From the NCBI GenBank assembly GCA_963823895.1, contig CAWGNG010000017.1:1-64000 (forward strand): a stretch of 64,000 bases of DNA, written 5' to 3'. The DNA comes from G963675935 sp963823895. GTDB lineage: Bacteria > Planctomycetota > Planctomycetia > Pirellulales > Thermoguttaceae. Below are positions 19,145-28,350 of this stretch, in pieces; within the stretch, counting starts at the first letter, position 1, and each line of letters starts with the position of its first letter. The position numbers were made by a program, and so were the translations under genes. The notes under the pieces are model-generated. The model ran no database searches and was not told the origin of the DNA. It worked only from the letters and a program-made list of their open reading frames with translations.

Positions 19145-20317
19145 TTAGAACTCGATCGGAACTCGCTGTCCCGTTCGGCTGGATCGGCGCATGGCGTCAA
19201 TGATGACTGCCACGCGGTAACCATCTTCAAACGTAGCATTGCACGGATCAAGCGGCTTCTGGTTGGCCACGGCGTCGAGGAAATGAAACTTCTCGATGAT
19301 CTGCCCGTGTTCCCAGCCGATATTGTGTCCCTGCGGCCACCACGCGCCGACGTAGGGGTGGCAACTTTCCGTCACGGAGATTTCCGTAAAGCCGAGCAGA
19401 GAATCGTCGGGTTCGCCGCGGTCGAGGCAGGCGAACAGGCTGTTGGGATGCTCCAGGTCCCAGCGGAGCGAGCCGTGGGAGCCATTGATCTCCCAGCCGA
19501 GATAGTTCTTTCTGCCCGTGGCGACTTCCGAGGCTTCAAGAACGCCGATCGCGCCGTTGTGAAAATCGAGAACCGCGGCAGCCCCTTCGTCGGAGACGAC
19601 GTCGGGCGAGCAACCGGCGCTGGGAATGGCCCGATCCTTGTTGAAGGTGCGCACCAGGGCCGAGACGCTCGCGATCTCGCCGACAAGAAAACGGCACTGG
19701 TCGATGGCGTGGCTGCCGACCCCTTGCAAGCTGCCCGAGTACGGCCAACTGGAATACCAGACTTTTTCCGGCGGCAGCGTCGGATCGTGGCCCGCCATTT
19801 GTAGGTAATGGATGCGGATGTGGTAGATCGTGCCGATCCGTCCGGCCGCGATCAGGTCTTTGGCCAGTCGCACGGCGGGCATGAAGCGGTAGTTGAACGT
19901 ACACATCGACTTGCCGGCTGCGACGGCGGCCGCATCGCGCATCCGCCGCGCGTCCTCCACGCGAATCGCCATAGGCTTCTCGCACACCACGTGCTTGCCC
20001 GCCGCCAGCGCGGCGATGCACGGCTCGACGTGAATCGGATCGGGACCGCAGTTGTCGAAAAAGTCGATCCGCCCGTCGCCGACCAGTTCTTTCCAGTCGG
20101 TGCAGTAGGCTTCATAGCCGTAACGCGCCGCCTCGCGCTCGACGATGTCAGCCTTATGATCGCAGAGCACGGCCAGGCGGGTGGTGAAGCCTGCCAACGG
20201 ATAGAAATACGGAATCTTTTTGTAGGCGTTGCTGTGGCATTTGCCCATGAAGCCGCAGCCTAGCATACCGATGCGGAGTTGCTTCTGCGGCCCGACTTTG
20301 ACACTGTTGATTGCCAT
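19145..20317 (-). CDS. Gfo/Idh/MocA family oxidoreductase
   Basis: A 390-residue NAD(P)-dependent dehydrogenase. The Rossmann motif GMLGCGFMGKCHSNAY lies near the N-terminus, then GKHVVCEKPMA with the family Lys-Pro, and the C-terminal substrate domain with GSHAIDQCRFLVGE, which carries the conserved Asp/His-type positions. Members oxidise or epimerise sugars, inositols and their acids. The start at 20317 gives the standard N-terminus; the longer frame reaches back into the adjacent gene. It is the last gene of the minus-strand cluster 28180-19145 and lies 23 bases after the sugar isomerase-like gene. Confidence 0.9.
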   Translation of the reverse strand: MAINSVKVGPQKQLRIGMLGCGFMGKCHSNAYKKIPYFYPLAGFTTRLAVLCDHKADIVEREAARYGYEAYCTDWKELVGDGRIDFFDNCGPDPIHVEPCIAALAAGKHVVCEKPMAIRVEDARRMRDAAAVAAGKSMCTFNYRFMPAVRLAKDLIAAGRIGTIYHIRIHYLQMAGHDPTLPPEKVWYSSWPYSGSLQGVGSHAIDQCRFLVGEIASVSALVRTFNKDRAIPSAGCSPDVVSDEGAAAVLDFHNGAIGVLEASEVATGRKNYLGWEINGSHGSLRWDLEHPNSLFACLDRGEPDDSLLGFTEISVTESCHPYVGAWWPQGHNIGWEHGQIIEKFHFLDAVANQKPLDPCNATFEDGYRVAVIIDAMRRSSRTGQRVPIEF

Positions 20318-20340
20318 ATCGTTGCTCCAGTTTGTCCGAT

Positions 20341-21348
20341 CTATGTTGTCAAGTATTGCGCCAGTTCCCGCCGCGCCCAGCGGATAGACGAGCGGATGTC
20401 GTCGGCCGCGCGCTGCCATGCCGCCGCCCCGTCCGGCAAGTTTTCCGGCCAGGGCTCCAGCCGCGGCCTGTTCCAGGCTTTCGCCAAATACCAGGCCAGG
20501 CCGTCGGCGGGCTGCGAACAATGGCACGCCCAATAAGCGGCCGTCAAAATGTTGAGTTTGAACGGGGCGAATTGCGAGTGGATTTCGATATTCAGGTTGA
20601 TTCCGGGATTGTATTTCGCCAAGATCGCGGCAATCGCCGACAAGTCGATGTCGCCGTCGCCCAGGGTGCCGTTCTGCAAAGCGAGCCCCTCGCCGCTGCG
20701 GATAATCCTATAGTTCTTGAAGTGCGTCGTCAGTGCGTGCGGCGCGAGAATCTCGGCCAATCGCAAGGGGTTGTCCAAATCGAATGCCAGATTGGCGCAA
20801 TCGACGGTGAAGCCGAAGGCCGGGCTGTTGACCCGGGCGTGAATCGAGGCCAGCTCCCGCACCGTGAAATCGGCGTGGTTTTCCATCGCGATTTTCATTC
20901 CCATCTCCTCGGCGGCCCGGCAGGCCTCGCGGAGAATGGCGACCACTTCATCGGCCGTGGCGACCATGTCGTAGCCCTGGTCGCGGACGAAGAGGTTGCC
21001 CGCCACGCAGCGAAGGATGGGCGAGCCGAGTTTCCGGGCAACCTCAAGGTGGTCGATGATAATCCTGGCGTCGGAGACGTTGGTGTCGTAACCGGCGTCG
21101 GCGAGCAGTTGCCGCCCCTTCTCCGCCATCGGGTGCCGCCGCAAAATCGAGCCCATGCCGAATTCGAGATAGAGCCGCTTTTCTTCGGCGAAGGTGCGGA
21201 TTCTCGCCAGTTCTTCGTCGCGGAATGATTGGAAGGGTGAAAGCTCGAACAAAACGCCGGCCAATCCCAGTTCGGCGGCCAGCCCGAGCACGCCCACGGG
21301 ATCGAGCCCGCTGTTGCGCGTGGCGTAAGAGTCGATGCCGAGTTTCAT
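20341..21348 (-). CDS. Sugar phosphate isomerase/epimerase (xylose isomerase-like TIM barrel)
   Basis: A 335-residue protein of the AP endonuclease 2/xylose isomerase-like superfamily. It has the N-terminal KLGIDSYATRNSG strand, metal-ligand segments IAMENHADFT, GFTVDCANLAF and LTTHFKNYRI, and a late INLNIEIHSQ. Such proteins isomerise or epimerise keto-sugars, inosose or hydroxypyruvate with a divalent metal. The start at 21348 excludes the palindromic element just upstream. It probably acts with the downstream dehydrogenase. The substrate cannot be told from sequence. Confidence 0.82.
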   Translation of the reverse strand: MKLGIDSYATRNSGLDPVGVLGLAAELGLAGVLFELSPFQSFRDEELARIRTFAEEKRLYLEFGMGSILRRHPMAEKGRQLLADAGYDTNVSDARIIIDHLEVARKLGSPILRCVAGNLFVRDQGYDMVATADEVVAILREACRAAEEMGMKIAMENHADFTVRELASIHARVNSPAFGFTVDCANLAFDLDNPLRLAEILAPHALTTHFKNYRIIRSGEGLALQNGTLGDGDIDLSAIAAILAKYNPGINLNIEIHSQFAPFKLNILTAAYWACHCSQPADGLAWYLAKAWNRPRLEPWPENLPDGAAAWQRAADDIRSSIRWARRELAQYLTT

Positions 21349-21372
21349 GTTGGGGTGCCCTTTGTTCGATTT

Positions 21373-21441
21373 GTAGGAGGCGACTCCAGTCGCCGATTGC
21401 CCGCAACGAGCGCTCCATCGGCGACTGGAGTCGCCTCCTAC
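21373..21441. repeat. 69-bp palindromic element, second copy of the hrpA insert
   Basis: Perfect 25-bp arms (21373-21397 and 21417-21441) around a 19-base loop. The first 23 bases of each arm are identical to the element at 1363-1433 inside hrpA; the loops differ. Here it lies in the gap upstream of the sugar isomerase-like gene. Confidence 0.9.
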
Positions 21442-21448
21442 AGTCATG

Positions 21449-22767
21449 TCATGCCCGTATTCGTTCTACTTCTTCTTTGGCGATCCGGCACCAGGTGACG
21501 GCGTTCTCTGGGCGGTCGGCGAGACTGTGATTGTCCTTCATGATGATTTCGACGATGCAACCCCGGGTCTTTTCCAGCACCTCGCGCAGCCCCCGGCGGA
21601 GCGACTCCTCGTTCAGTTCGGGAACCGCCAACGCGGCCGGATTGGGTTTGAACGAGAAAATGTACTTGTCGCCGAGAAACTCGGCCATCTTTTCGACGTT
21701 CACCCACGCGGAACACGACACGCGGCGAAGGTTGTGATGCCGCTTGACCGTTTCCCAACGGCCGTGCAGCGGCTCGCAACAACCGTAACAGGTCAACCCG
21801 AAACGGTCCATGATCGGCTTCTCGCAGGGGAAGATGAACTCCGCGTACATCTTCGGCGAGACGTAGACTGTCTCCTGGCTCTCGCTGAATCCCCACATGT
21901 CGCACGGGCGGACGCGATCGCTCATGCCGGGTTGCGGCAACTGGTCGCTGAATCCGTAGCCGCCGGAACCGACGTATTCGCCGCCATTATTCAGGCTCAG
22001 CAGATGGTTCGCTTCCAGATAGTCGAGCTTGTCGAGATGCCCGCGCAAATGATCGAGAGCAGCTCTTTCAGCTCGTCGGGATGCTCGACGAAATCGCACA
22101 ACATGTTTTGCAGGCCGCGAAACGTGGCCGCCCGCCACGTCAGCCCCAGCGACCACCACCAGGGGCCCTTCAACCGCACGGTCAGCAGGTCGCCGAACAC
22201 GTCCTTGGCGATCTCCAGACAGCCGTTGGTCGTCTGCCAATCGATCTCCACCCTGGGAGAATGGAGTTTCTTCAAGTCGGTGGCGTAGTCCTTCAGCGCC
22301 CCTTCCCAAACATACGAGCCCGACGTGCTGGTCTTGTGGTAAACCGGGGCAAGTCCCCAATCGTCGGCGGCGGCCGTATAAGGGACGTCGAAATAGGGCT
22401 CGACGGGCTTGTCGTCGCCCAGGACTTCGCCAGAGAAGATCTCCTTGCGGAGGTCCATCTCCCAGCGGCGGGCGAGTTTGCCGCGGCACTGCATCTGCGC
22501 CTCGGTGATGATCTCGTTCCAGCCGTTTTCGGGATCGCAGAAAAACATCGGCCGGCCGCGTTCCAGCCGGTTGTGCCGCGTCCATTGCCGGCGAGTTTCC
22601 GCCATTCTCGGACTGGCGGCGATGGCCGCGACCCTTTCCGCCAACCGCCGCAGCACCTGGCGGTCTCCGACGGTCATAGAAACGTCTGTCGGCACAAATC
22701 CCGTCAGAATCTTCCCCGAGACCGTCTGCTCCAGCCCCGGAGATGCGCCGTTGCCGTAGTCTTTCAT
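21449..22767 (-). pseudogene. URO-D-like protein, one-base frameshift
   Basis: Two frames join into one protein of about 440 residues that resembles the uroporphyrinogen decarboxylase-like superfamily. The N-terminal part has FCDPENGWNEIITEAQMQCRG and LTVRLKGPWWWSLGLTWR. The C-terminal part has MDRFGLTCYGCCEPLHGRWE, KPNPAALA and a final CRIAKEEVERIRA. The break is at the CCC at 22040-22042: adding one G there gives a smooth IICAGHLDKLDYLEAN. It could be a sequencing or assembly error; if so the gene is intact. Members outside haem synthesis often act in corrinoid methyl transfer, but a role in this sugar-type cluster is unproven. Confidence 0.7.
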
Positions 22768-22864
22768 GGAAGCCGCCTTCGCCGGTTTCTTAAAGCGGGA
22801 CTGATCCTGTTCATTACCTTCTGGGGCTTACGGAACTTCGTTGGCCCATGAACGGTCATCCATC

Positions 22865-24214
22865 TTAGTCGCTGCGGGCAACCATGCCCAGTAGGGTCTG
22901 CGGCGACTCGAACAGGATGGCTTTGGCGATCGCCACCGCATCGTCGCGTGTGTATTGACCCTGCTCGATCTTCTCGGCCAGCACCCGCGCGAGCTGCTTC
23001 CGCACCAGCAGCACCTTCCCATAGACCCATTCCACGCAATAGGCGTCGGAGAAGAAGCCCACCTGCTTGTTGACCGGCAGCATGTCGAGCCGCTCGGCCA
23101 TGACCTGCCGGATGATGTGCGGAAAGAAATTGTGCCACCAATAGCCGGCCAGGCTGAAATTGGGCAGTTCGCGGGCCAGGGTGCAGAGCGACTGGTTCGC
23201 GTGGCGGCTGGCGACGAAACACTGGAACCGCAAGCCCGGATGACGGGCCACCATCCCGGCCAGTTGCCCGATCGTCCGTTGCGACAGCCGGCTGCCGGTT
23301 TCGAACGGCAGCGGCTCGGCGGCGATGCTGAACTGGAAGACGATATGATCGCCGTGCTTCTCCAACGCCGTGAGGAACAACTCCTGCACGTACGAGGCAT
23401 AAATGTCCCGCTCGGCCGGACCGGCCGGTCCCCTTCGCGACAACGCGACGGCCATCTCCGCGTCACTTACCGGTTGGTAATCGATGTCGGTTGAAATCCC
23501 GGCGGCCGTGGAAATGATCAGATCGTAAGGCAGATTGTCCACGTAATGCTTCACGGCGGCACGAACATCGTCGAGCGTGCGAATCGTTCGATCCGTGGGC
23601 GGGCGCTGGCCGCCGCCGATCGGCGTGGCGAACTCCGGCTTTCGCCCCCACGCCCGCTCCAATTCGTACAAAGCGGTGTCGAACTCGCCCCATTGCGTGC
23701 GGGTGAAGAAGCACCATTCGGTCGAGTATTGCAGCCGGGCGTCGTCCTCGCCGTTGCCGCGGCGAGCGCTCTCGGTGCAGGTGCGGCGGATATTCAGCCG
23801 GTCGAAAATTGAATACCAACGGCCGCGGTCGTCCGCCCGCTCGCGCACCATCGCGTCGAGCCGCCGCCAGTTGTCGGCCGTGATCGGCTGCCGCCAATCG
23901 TAGAGATCTTCAAGAAGCATCCGCAGCGCCCACGAGCAACTCGTGTTGCGGATCATGGGGAGAAACGGAATCGCTCTAGTGATTCGTTGCTCGGCCTCCT
24001 CCTTGGTTGGCCAGCCGGGGAATTGCGTCAGCCGCGCCCCGTCGGGACAACCGGCGGCGTAAAGATCGCTGACGACCATGTGGTAGAGCATCAGGTCGTG
24101 CAGCCCGCGAGCGCCCAAGTGGCCGCCCACCAGGTGCGTGTGTACGTCGAACATCGACAACTCGGCCAACGCCTCTTCCAACTCTTTGACCAGGGCATTA
24201 TTCGCGGGATTCAT
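22865..24214 (-). CDS. Uronate-isomerase-like amidohydrolase
   Basis: A 449-residue amidohydrolase-fold protein. FDVHTHLVGGHLGA near residue 21 supplies the metal-binding His pair. The central DLIISTAAGISTDIDY and VFQFSIAAEPLPF and the closing SLAGYWWHNFFPHII, GFFSDAYCVEWVYGK and ESPQTLLG patterns resemble glucuronate isomerase UxaC. It is close to UxaC in length but divergent, so isomerisation of a uronic or related sugar acid is an inference. It lies in the minus-strand cluster between the URO-D-like gene and a palindromic repeat. Confidence 0.75.
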   Translation of the reverse strand: MNPANNALVKELEEALAELSMFDVHTHLVGGHLGARGLHDLMLYHMVVSDLYAAGCPDGARLTQFPGWPTKEEAEQRITRAIPFLPMIRNTSCSWALRMLLEDLYDWRQPITADNWRRLDAMVRERADDRGRWYSIFDRLNIRRTCTESARRGNGEDDARLQYSTEWCFFTRTQWGEFDTALYELERAWGRKPEFATPIGGGQRPPTDRTIRTLDDVRAAVKHYVDNLPYDLIISTAAGISTDIDYQPVSDAEMAVALSRRGPAGPAERDIYASYVQELFLTALEKHGDHIVFQFSIAAEPLPFETGSRLSQRTIGQLAGMVARHPGLRFQCFVASRHANQSLCTLARELPNFSLAGYWWHNFFPHIIRQVMAERLDMLPVNKQVGFFSDAYCVEWVYGKVLLVRKQLARVLAEKIEQGQYTRDDAVAIAKAILFESPQTLLGMVARSD

Positions 24215-24273
24215 CGAAAGTCGATCTCCTGTTTATCCATCGGTTGTTGACCGCCGTCGCAGCGGCGCACCAC

Positions 24274-24339
24274 GTTTAGCAGCCGCCGGTACGGCGGCTA
24301 GCGGCGGCGCTTGGGCCGACGTGCCGTCCGCCGCTAAAC
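24274..24339. repeat. GTTTAGC-family folded palindrome
   Basis: Outer ends GTTTAGC (24274) and GCTAAAC (to 24339) enclose a hairpin AGCCGCC/GGCGGCT and a second AGCGGCGG/CCGCCGCT pairing. It has the same design as 8901-8964. It interrupts the catabolic cluster between two genes, so may mark a transcript boundary. Confidence 0.7.
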
Positions 24340-24370
24340 TCGCGCGATTCATGTCTTTTCGTGATGATGG

Positions 24371-25372
24371 TTACGTTTTCTTTTCGAACGCCGAATCGAA
24401 CGCGACGCGGCTCGGCTCGAAGTCGAGCTTCTTGACGAATTCCAGCGATTCGCGGGCGCCGCGTTCGCGCTCCATGCCACTGTCCTCCCATTCGACCGAT
24501 AGCGGACCGCTGTAGCCGATATCGTTCAACGCCCGAATAATGCTCTCGAAATCGACGCCCCCGCGCCCGAGCGAACGGAAATCCCAGCCGCGGCGCGCGT
24601 CGCCGAAGTTCAGGTGGCTCGACAAAATCCCGCTTGAGCCGTCGAGCGTCACGATCGCGTCTTTCATGTGAACGTGGTAAATCCGATCGGGGAATTTGCG
24701 GATGAACTTCGCCGGATCGACCCCCTGCCAAATCAAGTGGCTGGGATCAAAATTGAAGCCGAACTCGGGCCGCCGGTCGAGCGCTTCGACCGCCCGCTCG
24801 GCCGTGTAGAGGTCGAAGGCGATCTCCGTCGGATGGACCTCCAGCCCGAACTTCACGTTGCACTCGGCGAACACGTCCAGGATCGGGTGGAACCGCTCAG
24901 CCAGCAGCTTGAAACCCTCGTTGATCGTCGCCGGCGAGACTGGCGGAAAGGAGTAGAGCAGGTGCCAAATGCTCGAGCCGGTAAAGCCGTTGACGACGCC
25001 GAGCCCCAACTGGCTCGCTGCCCTGGCGCAGTTCTTCATGTCTTCCGCCGCCCGGGCGTGTACGCCCTGCGGGTTGCCGTCGCCCCAGACGTATGCCGGC
25101 AAGATCGCCTTGTGCCGCGCATCGAGCGGGTCGAGAATCGCCTGCCCCACCAGGTGATTGCTCAGCGAAAACATCTTCAAGCCGTACTTGGCCAACGTCT
25201 GCCGCTGCCCCTTGCCGTAGTTGGGATCGGCCATCGCCTTCGAGACGTCGAACTGATTGCCGCCGCAGCAAAGTTCGAGGCCGTCGAAGCCCATATCCTT
25301 GGCCTTGGCGCACAAGGTTTCCAGCGGCAGGTCGGCCCATTGGCCCGCACATAAAGTAATCGGTCTCGCCAT
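24371..25372 (-). CDS. Sugar phosphate isomerase/epimerase (TIM barrel)
   Basis: A 333-residue xylose isomerase-like TIM-barrel protein. Recognisable segments are ITLCAGQWADLPLETLC, MGFDGLELCCGGNQFD, GLEVHPTEIAFD, FGFNFDPSHLIWQGVDP, YHVHMKDAIV and GPLSVEWEDSGM; the Glu, Asp/His, His and Glu positions suit a divalent-metal site. It is distinct from the paralogue at 20341-21348. The preferred start, MARPITL at 25372, leaves one base to the upstream URO-D gene, so they are translationally coupled. Confidence 0.85.
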   Translation of the reverse strand: MARPITLCAGQWADLPLETLCAKAKDMGFDGLELCCGGNQFDVSKAMADPNYGKGQRQTLAKYGLKMFSLSNHLVGQAILDPLDARHKAILPAYVWGDGNPQGVHARAAEDMKNCARAASQLGLGVVNGFTGSSIWHLLYSFPPVSPATINEGFKLLAERFHPILDVFAECNVKFGLEVHPTEIAFDLYTAERAVEALDRRPEFGFNFDPSHLIWQGVDPAKFIRKFPDRIYHVHMKDAIVTLDGSSGILSSHLNFGDARRGWDFRSLGRGGVDFESIIRALNDIGYSGPLSVEWEDSGMERERGARESLEFVKKLDFEPSRVAFDSAFEKKT

Positions 25373-25373
25373 T

Positions 25374-26381
25374 TCACGATCCTCCATTGCGTACTGTTTC
25401 GATAAACGCCACCATGTTCTCGATGGGAATGTCGCCGGGCATGTCGTGGGATGGGGAGATGATGAAACCGCCGCCGCGGCCCACTCGCTCCATCAGCCGA
25501 CGAGCCTCGTCGCGTATCTCCTGCGGCGTGCCGAACGGCAGCAGCTTCTGCACACTCATGCCGCCGAAAAACGTCAACTCGCTGCCAAACTGCTTCTTCA
25601 TCTCGTAAGGATCCATCACCTCGGGCTGAAACGGATTGAAGATGTCCAAGCCCAGTTCGATCAATTCGGGAAACAACTCCTGCACGCGGCCGCAGGAGTG
25701 GATCATCACCGCCTTGCCCGCTCGCTTCACCATGCCGTACATCCGCGCCAGCCGCGGCTTGATGAACCGCCGCCAGAGCCGGCCGCCGAAAATCAGCCCG
25801 TGCTGCTGCCCCCAGTCGTCGCCGAGTCTCACGCAGTCGATGTCGTAGCGCAACACCTCTTCCAGCACGCCGCAATTAAAATCGGTGATCGCGTCGAGCA
25901 GCTCGTCGACGAACTGCGGCGCCTCCATCATGTCGATCATCAAATCCGCCATCCCCCGCAGCGACCACGCCCGCTCGAACAACGAGTAGGCCAAGCTCAC
26001 GTAGCGAAAACGGCGAGACTGGGCGGCCACAAAGGCCGGCAGGTTCTCGTATCGCTTCGGATTGCGCGGATCGGGGAACGTGTAGCCGGCGAGGCTGCGC
26101 AACTTCAGATGGTAGTCCTCGACGACGCCGATGTCCTTATCGACGGTGCGGTTCCACACCACCCCGAACTCGTCGCGCCAGTGACCCGGCCGAATCTCCT
26201 GCATGAAGAAGGAGTGCGGCCGATACGCCGCGAGGTGATTGTCGAGAACCTCGTCGAGATTGGTCCCATAGTACGCTTCCGCCTTCTTTCGCGCGGGCAC
26301 GGTGAAGGTGAAATGCCACGGCACCCGATCGGGCTGCTCGTGCCGAATCGCCGTGAGCACTCGTTCGCGCGGGGTAGCCAT
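25374..26381 (-). CDS. Uroporphyrinogen decarboxylase (URO-D) superfamily protein
   Basis: A 335-residue protein beginning MATPRERVLTAIRHEQPDRVPWHF, the usual opening of URO-D-like methyltransferases rather than of true HemE. Other family segments are DCVRLGDDWGQQHGLI, VMIHSCGRVQELFPELIELGLDIFNPFQPE (with the Cys/His typical of zinc-binding members), and GGFIISPSHDMPGDIP. Planctomycetes carry many such genes next to sugar catabolism genes; their reaction is mostly unknown. The ATG shares one base with the upstream aldolase stop. Confidence 0.85.
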   Translation of the reverse strand: MATPRERVLTAIRHEQPDRVPWHFTFTVPARKKAEAYYGTNLDEVLDNHLAAYRPHSFFMQEIRPGHWRDEFGVVWNRTVDKDIGVVEDYHLKLRSLAGYTFPDPRNPKRYENLPAFVAAQSRRFRYVSLAYSLFERAWSLRGMADLMIDMMEAPQFVDELLDAITDFNCGVLEEVLRYDIDCVRLGDDWGQQHGLIFGGRLWRRFIKPRLARMYGMVKRAGKAVMIHSCGRVQELFPELIELGLDIFNPFQPEVMDPYEMKKQFGSELTFFGGMSVQKLLPFGTPQEIRDEARRLMERVGRGGGFIISPSHDMPGDIPIENMVAFIETVRNGGS

Positions 26382-27199
26382 CAACGCTTCTCTCCGACCG
26401 TTGCGGCCAGCCCGGCCTGTTTCAGGGCCTCCTCCGCACTCTTGCCGTCGTGAATCACCGCCTTGAAGGCATGGACCGCTGCGCCGATCTGCTCGAAGCC
26501 CCACACGTTTCGCCCGATGGTGGCGCCGCGGGCGCCGCTACGGACGACTTCGGCGAACATCTCCAGCGCCTCGCGCAGGGTGTTGGCCTTCGGTCCGCCG
26601 GCGGCCACCAGCGGCACGGGGCAATCGGCGATGATCTGCGCGTATGCCGCCACGTCGCCGCAGTAAGGGGTCTTCACTACGTCGGCCCCCACTTCAATCG
26701 CGCAACGCACTGCCCAGGCGATATCCTCGGGATCGAAGGAAATCGCCTTGTTCTTGTCGCGAGGATAGATGTGGCAGATGACTGGCAACTCGTACGCCGC
26801 CGCCTCGCGCACGCAATCGGCGACAACGCGCAAAGCAGGACCCTCGGTCGCGCCGCGAATAAAAGCGGCCACGGCAATCGCGTCGGCCCCAAGCCGGACG
26901 GCGTCCAACGGGTCGGCGAACTGCTCGCGGGCCGTATCGTCAGGCCGGGCCCCCGTGCTCTGAATGATCATGGGAAGTCGGCCCGCGTATGGCTGCCACG
27001 CCGAGGCGGCGATCCCCTTGTGCATCGTTACCGCGTCGGGCCGCGCCGCAACCACCGCCGCCAACGTCGCGCCAATGTGGCGAAGCCCCGGCGGCAGTCC
27101 CGCCCCATATCCCATAAGGTGATCCACCGCCACCGAGCAGAGCCGGCCGGAGGGGTGTGAAAAGATCCGATTCAACCGCACAAGTTTACCAGTGTTCAT
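26381..27199 (-). CDS. Class I (DhnA-type) aldolase
   Basis: A 272-residue DhnA/FbaB/LsrF-type TIM-barrel aldolase. AVDHLMGYGAG is the N-terminal motif, and GADVVKTPYCGDVAAYAQII holds the Schiff-base Lys, with VPLVAAGGPKANT and GATIGRNVWG forming the phosphate site. It would cleave a ketose (or deoxy-sugar) phosphate made by the PfkB kinase encoded 15 bases upstream. The pairing of kinase and class I aldolase resembles tagatose, sulfofructose or inositol pathways, but the sequence does not say which. Confidence 0.87.
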   Translation of the reverse strand: MNTGKLVRLNRIFSHPSGRLCSVAVDHLMGYGAGLPPGLRHIGATLAAVVAARPDAVTMHKGIAASAWQPYAGRLPMIIQSTGARPDDTAREQFADPLDAVRLGADAIAVAAFIRGATEGPALRVVADCVREAAAYELPVICHIYPRDKNKAISFDPEDIAWAVRCAIEVGADVVKTPYCGDVAAYAQIIADCPVPLVAAGGPKANTLREALEMFAEVVRSGARGATIGRNVWGFEQIGAAVHAFKAVIHDGKSAEEALKQAGLAATVGEKR

Positions 27200-27214
27200 G
27201 AATCCTCCAGGTTG

Positions 27215-28180
27215 TTACACTTTTTGCACAACGCGCTCTCCACGATCGCCCGGACGTTGAGAATACTCTTTTGCCGCCCGTTGTTCAACGGCTGCCAGCG
27301 TCGGAATTCCCGCCTGGCCGCCAGGGCCGGTAGCCTTCAGACCCGCCGCCACCGATGCAAACCGCACCGCGTCCGGCACGGCTTGCCCCCGAACCAACGC
27401 GGCCGCGTAGGCCCCGTGAAATACGTCGCCGCAGCCGGTCGTGTCAACCACTTCAACGGCCAATGCCGGCTGGTGATATCCGATCGTCGGTTCATTGTCG
27501 CTCGCGTACCAGCAACCCTCTTTGCCGCAAGTGACGACCACCGCCCGGCGGCCGGCCGCCCACAACGCTTGAACCGCCAGCGCGGGATCTCGTTGGCCGC
27601 TCACTTTCAGGGCGAAATCGCACGACAGGATCAGATGGTTGGCCAATCCGAGCAACTGCGGAAAGAGCGGATCGTCCGCATTTTCGAAATCGGCAACCAC
27701 CGGAATGCCCGCCTCGCGGGCGATCCGCGCCGCACGGATCATCCCCTCGACCCCGCAATTATCGACCAGCAATACCCGTGTGCCGCGGATCACCTCCTCC
27801 GGCGGCCAATCGGCATCGACGCAGACGACCCCGCTCGTGTCGAAGAGAATCGTCCGCGTCTGCCGGGTCTGATCGACCAGGATGGTGGAGCGGACCGGGC
27901 GAGCCTCGGGCAAGCGGCGAAGATGCGTCACGCTGACCCCCTCTTCGCCGAATCGTTCGATCACGAACCGCGAATGGTCGTCGTCGCCGAGCGTTCCCGC
28001 GTAGCCGCAGCGGCAACCCAAGCGGGCGGCCGCCACCAGCGCCGTCGCCGCCAACCCGCCGCAATGTCGCTCGCGGCGGCGAACCGCCATCTTCGAGTCG
28101 GCCTGCGGATAGCCGTCGAAATACAACAGCTCGTCAACGGCCGTGTAACCCAGCCCGAGCACGTCGATAGTTGTTTTCAT
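27215..28180 (-). CDS. PfkB-family carbohydrate kinase
   Basis: A 321-residue ribokinase-like kinase. The N-terminal GLGYTAVDELLYFDGYPQAD and HCGGLAATALVAAARLG are the sugar-binding region. The second PfkB signature VVDTTGCGDVFHGAYAA contains the catalytic Asp and the anion hole. It is the first gene of the minus-strand cluster and probably phosphorylates the sugar that the adjacent aldolase splits. The start at 28180 is chosen for alignment with the family N-terminus; the longer frame reaches into non-conserved sequence. Confidence 0.9.
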   Translation of the reverse strand: MKTTIDVLGLGYTAVDELLYFDGYPQADSKMAVRRRERHCGGLAATALVAAARLGCRCGYAGTLGDDDHSRFVIERFGEEGVSVTHLRRLPEARPVRSTILVDQTRQTRTILFDTSGVVCVDADWPPEEVIRGTRVLLVDNCGVEGMIRAARIAREAGIPVVADFENADDPLFPQLLGLANHLILSCDFALKVSGQRDPALAVQALWAAGRRAVVVTCGKEGCWYASDNEPTIGYHQPALAVEVVDTTGCGDVFHGAYAAALVRGQAVPDAVRFASVAAGLKATGPGGQAGIPTLAAVEQRAAKEYSQRPGDRGERVVQKV

Positions 28181-28350
28181 AGTCCTCCGCCGCTCCCCGA
28201 CGGCGCGCACCGTTCCCCTGCTCATACTCATACAGCATCATAACGGCACGGCGGGCCGTCCATACAACATTGCGCATGAGACTTGCGAATCTGCGCAGCG
28301 CGTAAACGTCCTGCCGGCGGAAATCGCAAAAGAAGGCGGCGCGGCTGGTT

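Noticed and set aside
19145..28180. Sulfoquinovose (sulfo-EMP) pathway
   Set aside because: Kinase and aldolase fit loosely, but no sulfoquinovosidase, sulfoquinovose isomerase or sulfolactaldehyde reductase could be recognised.
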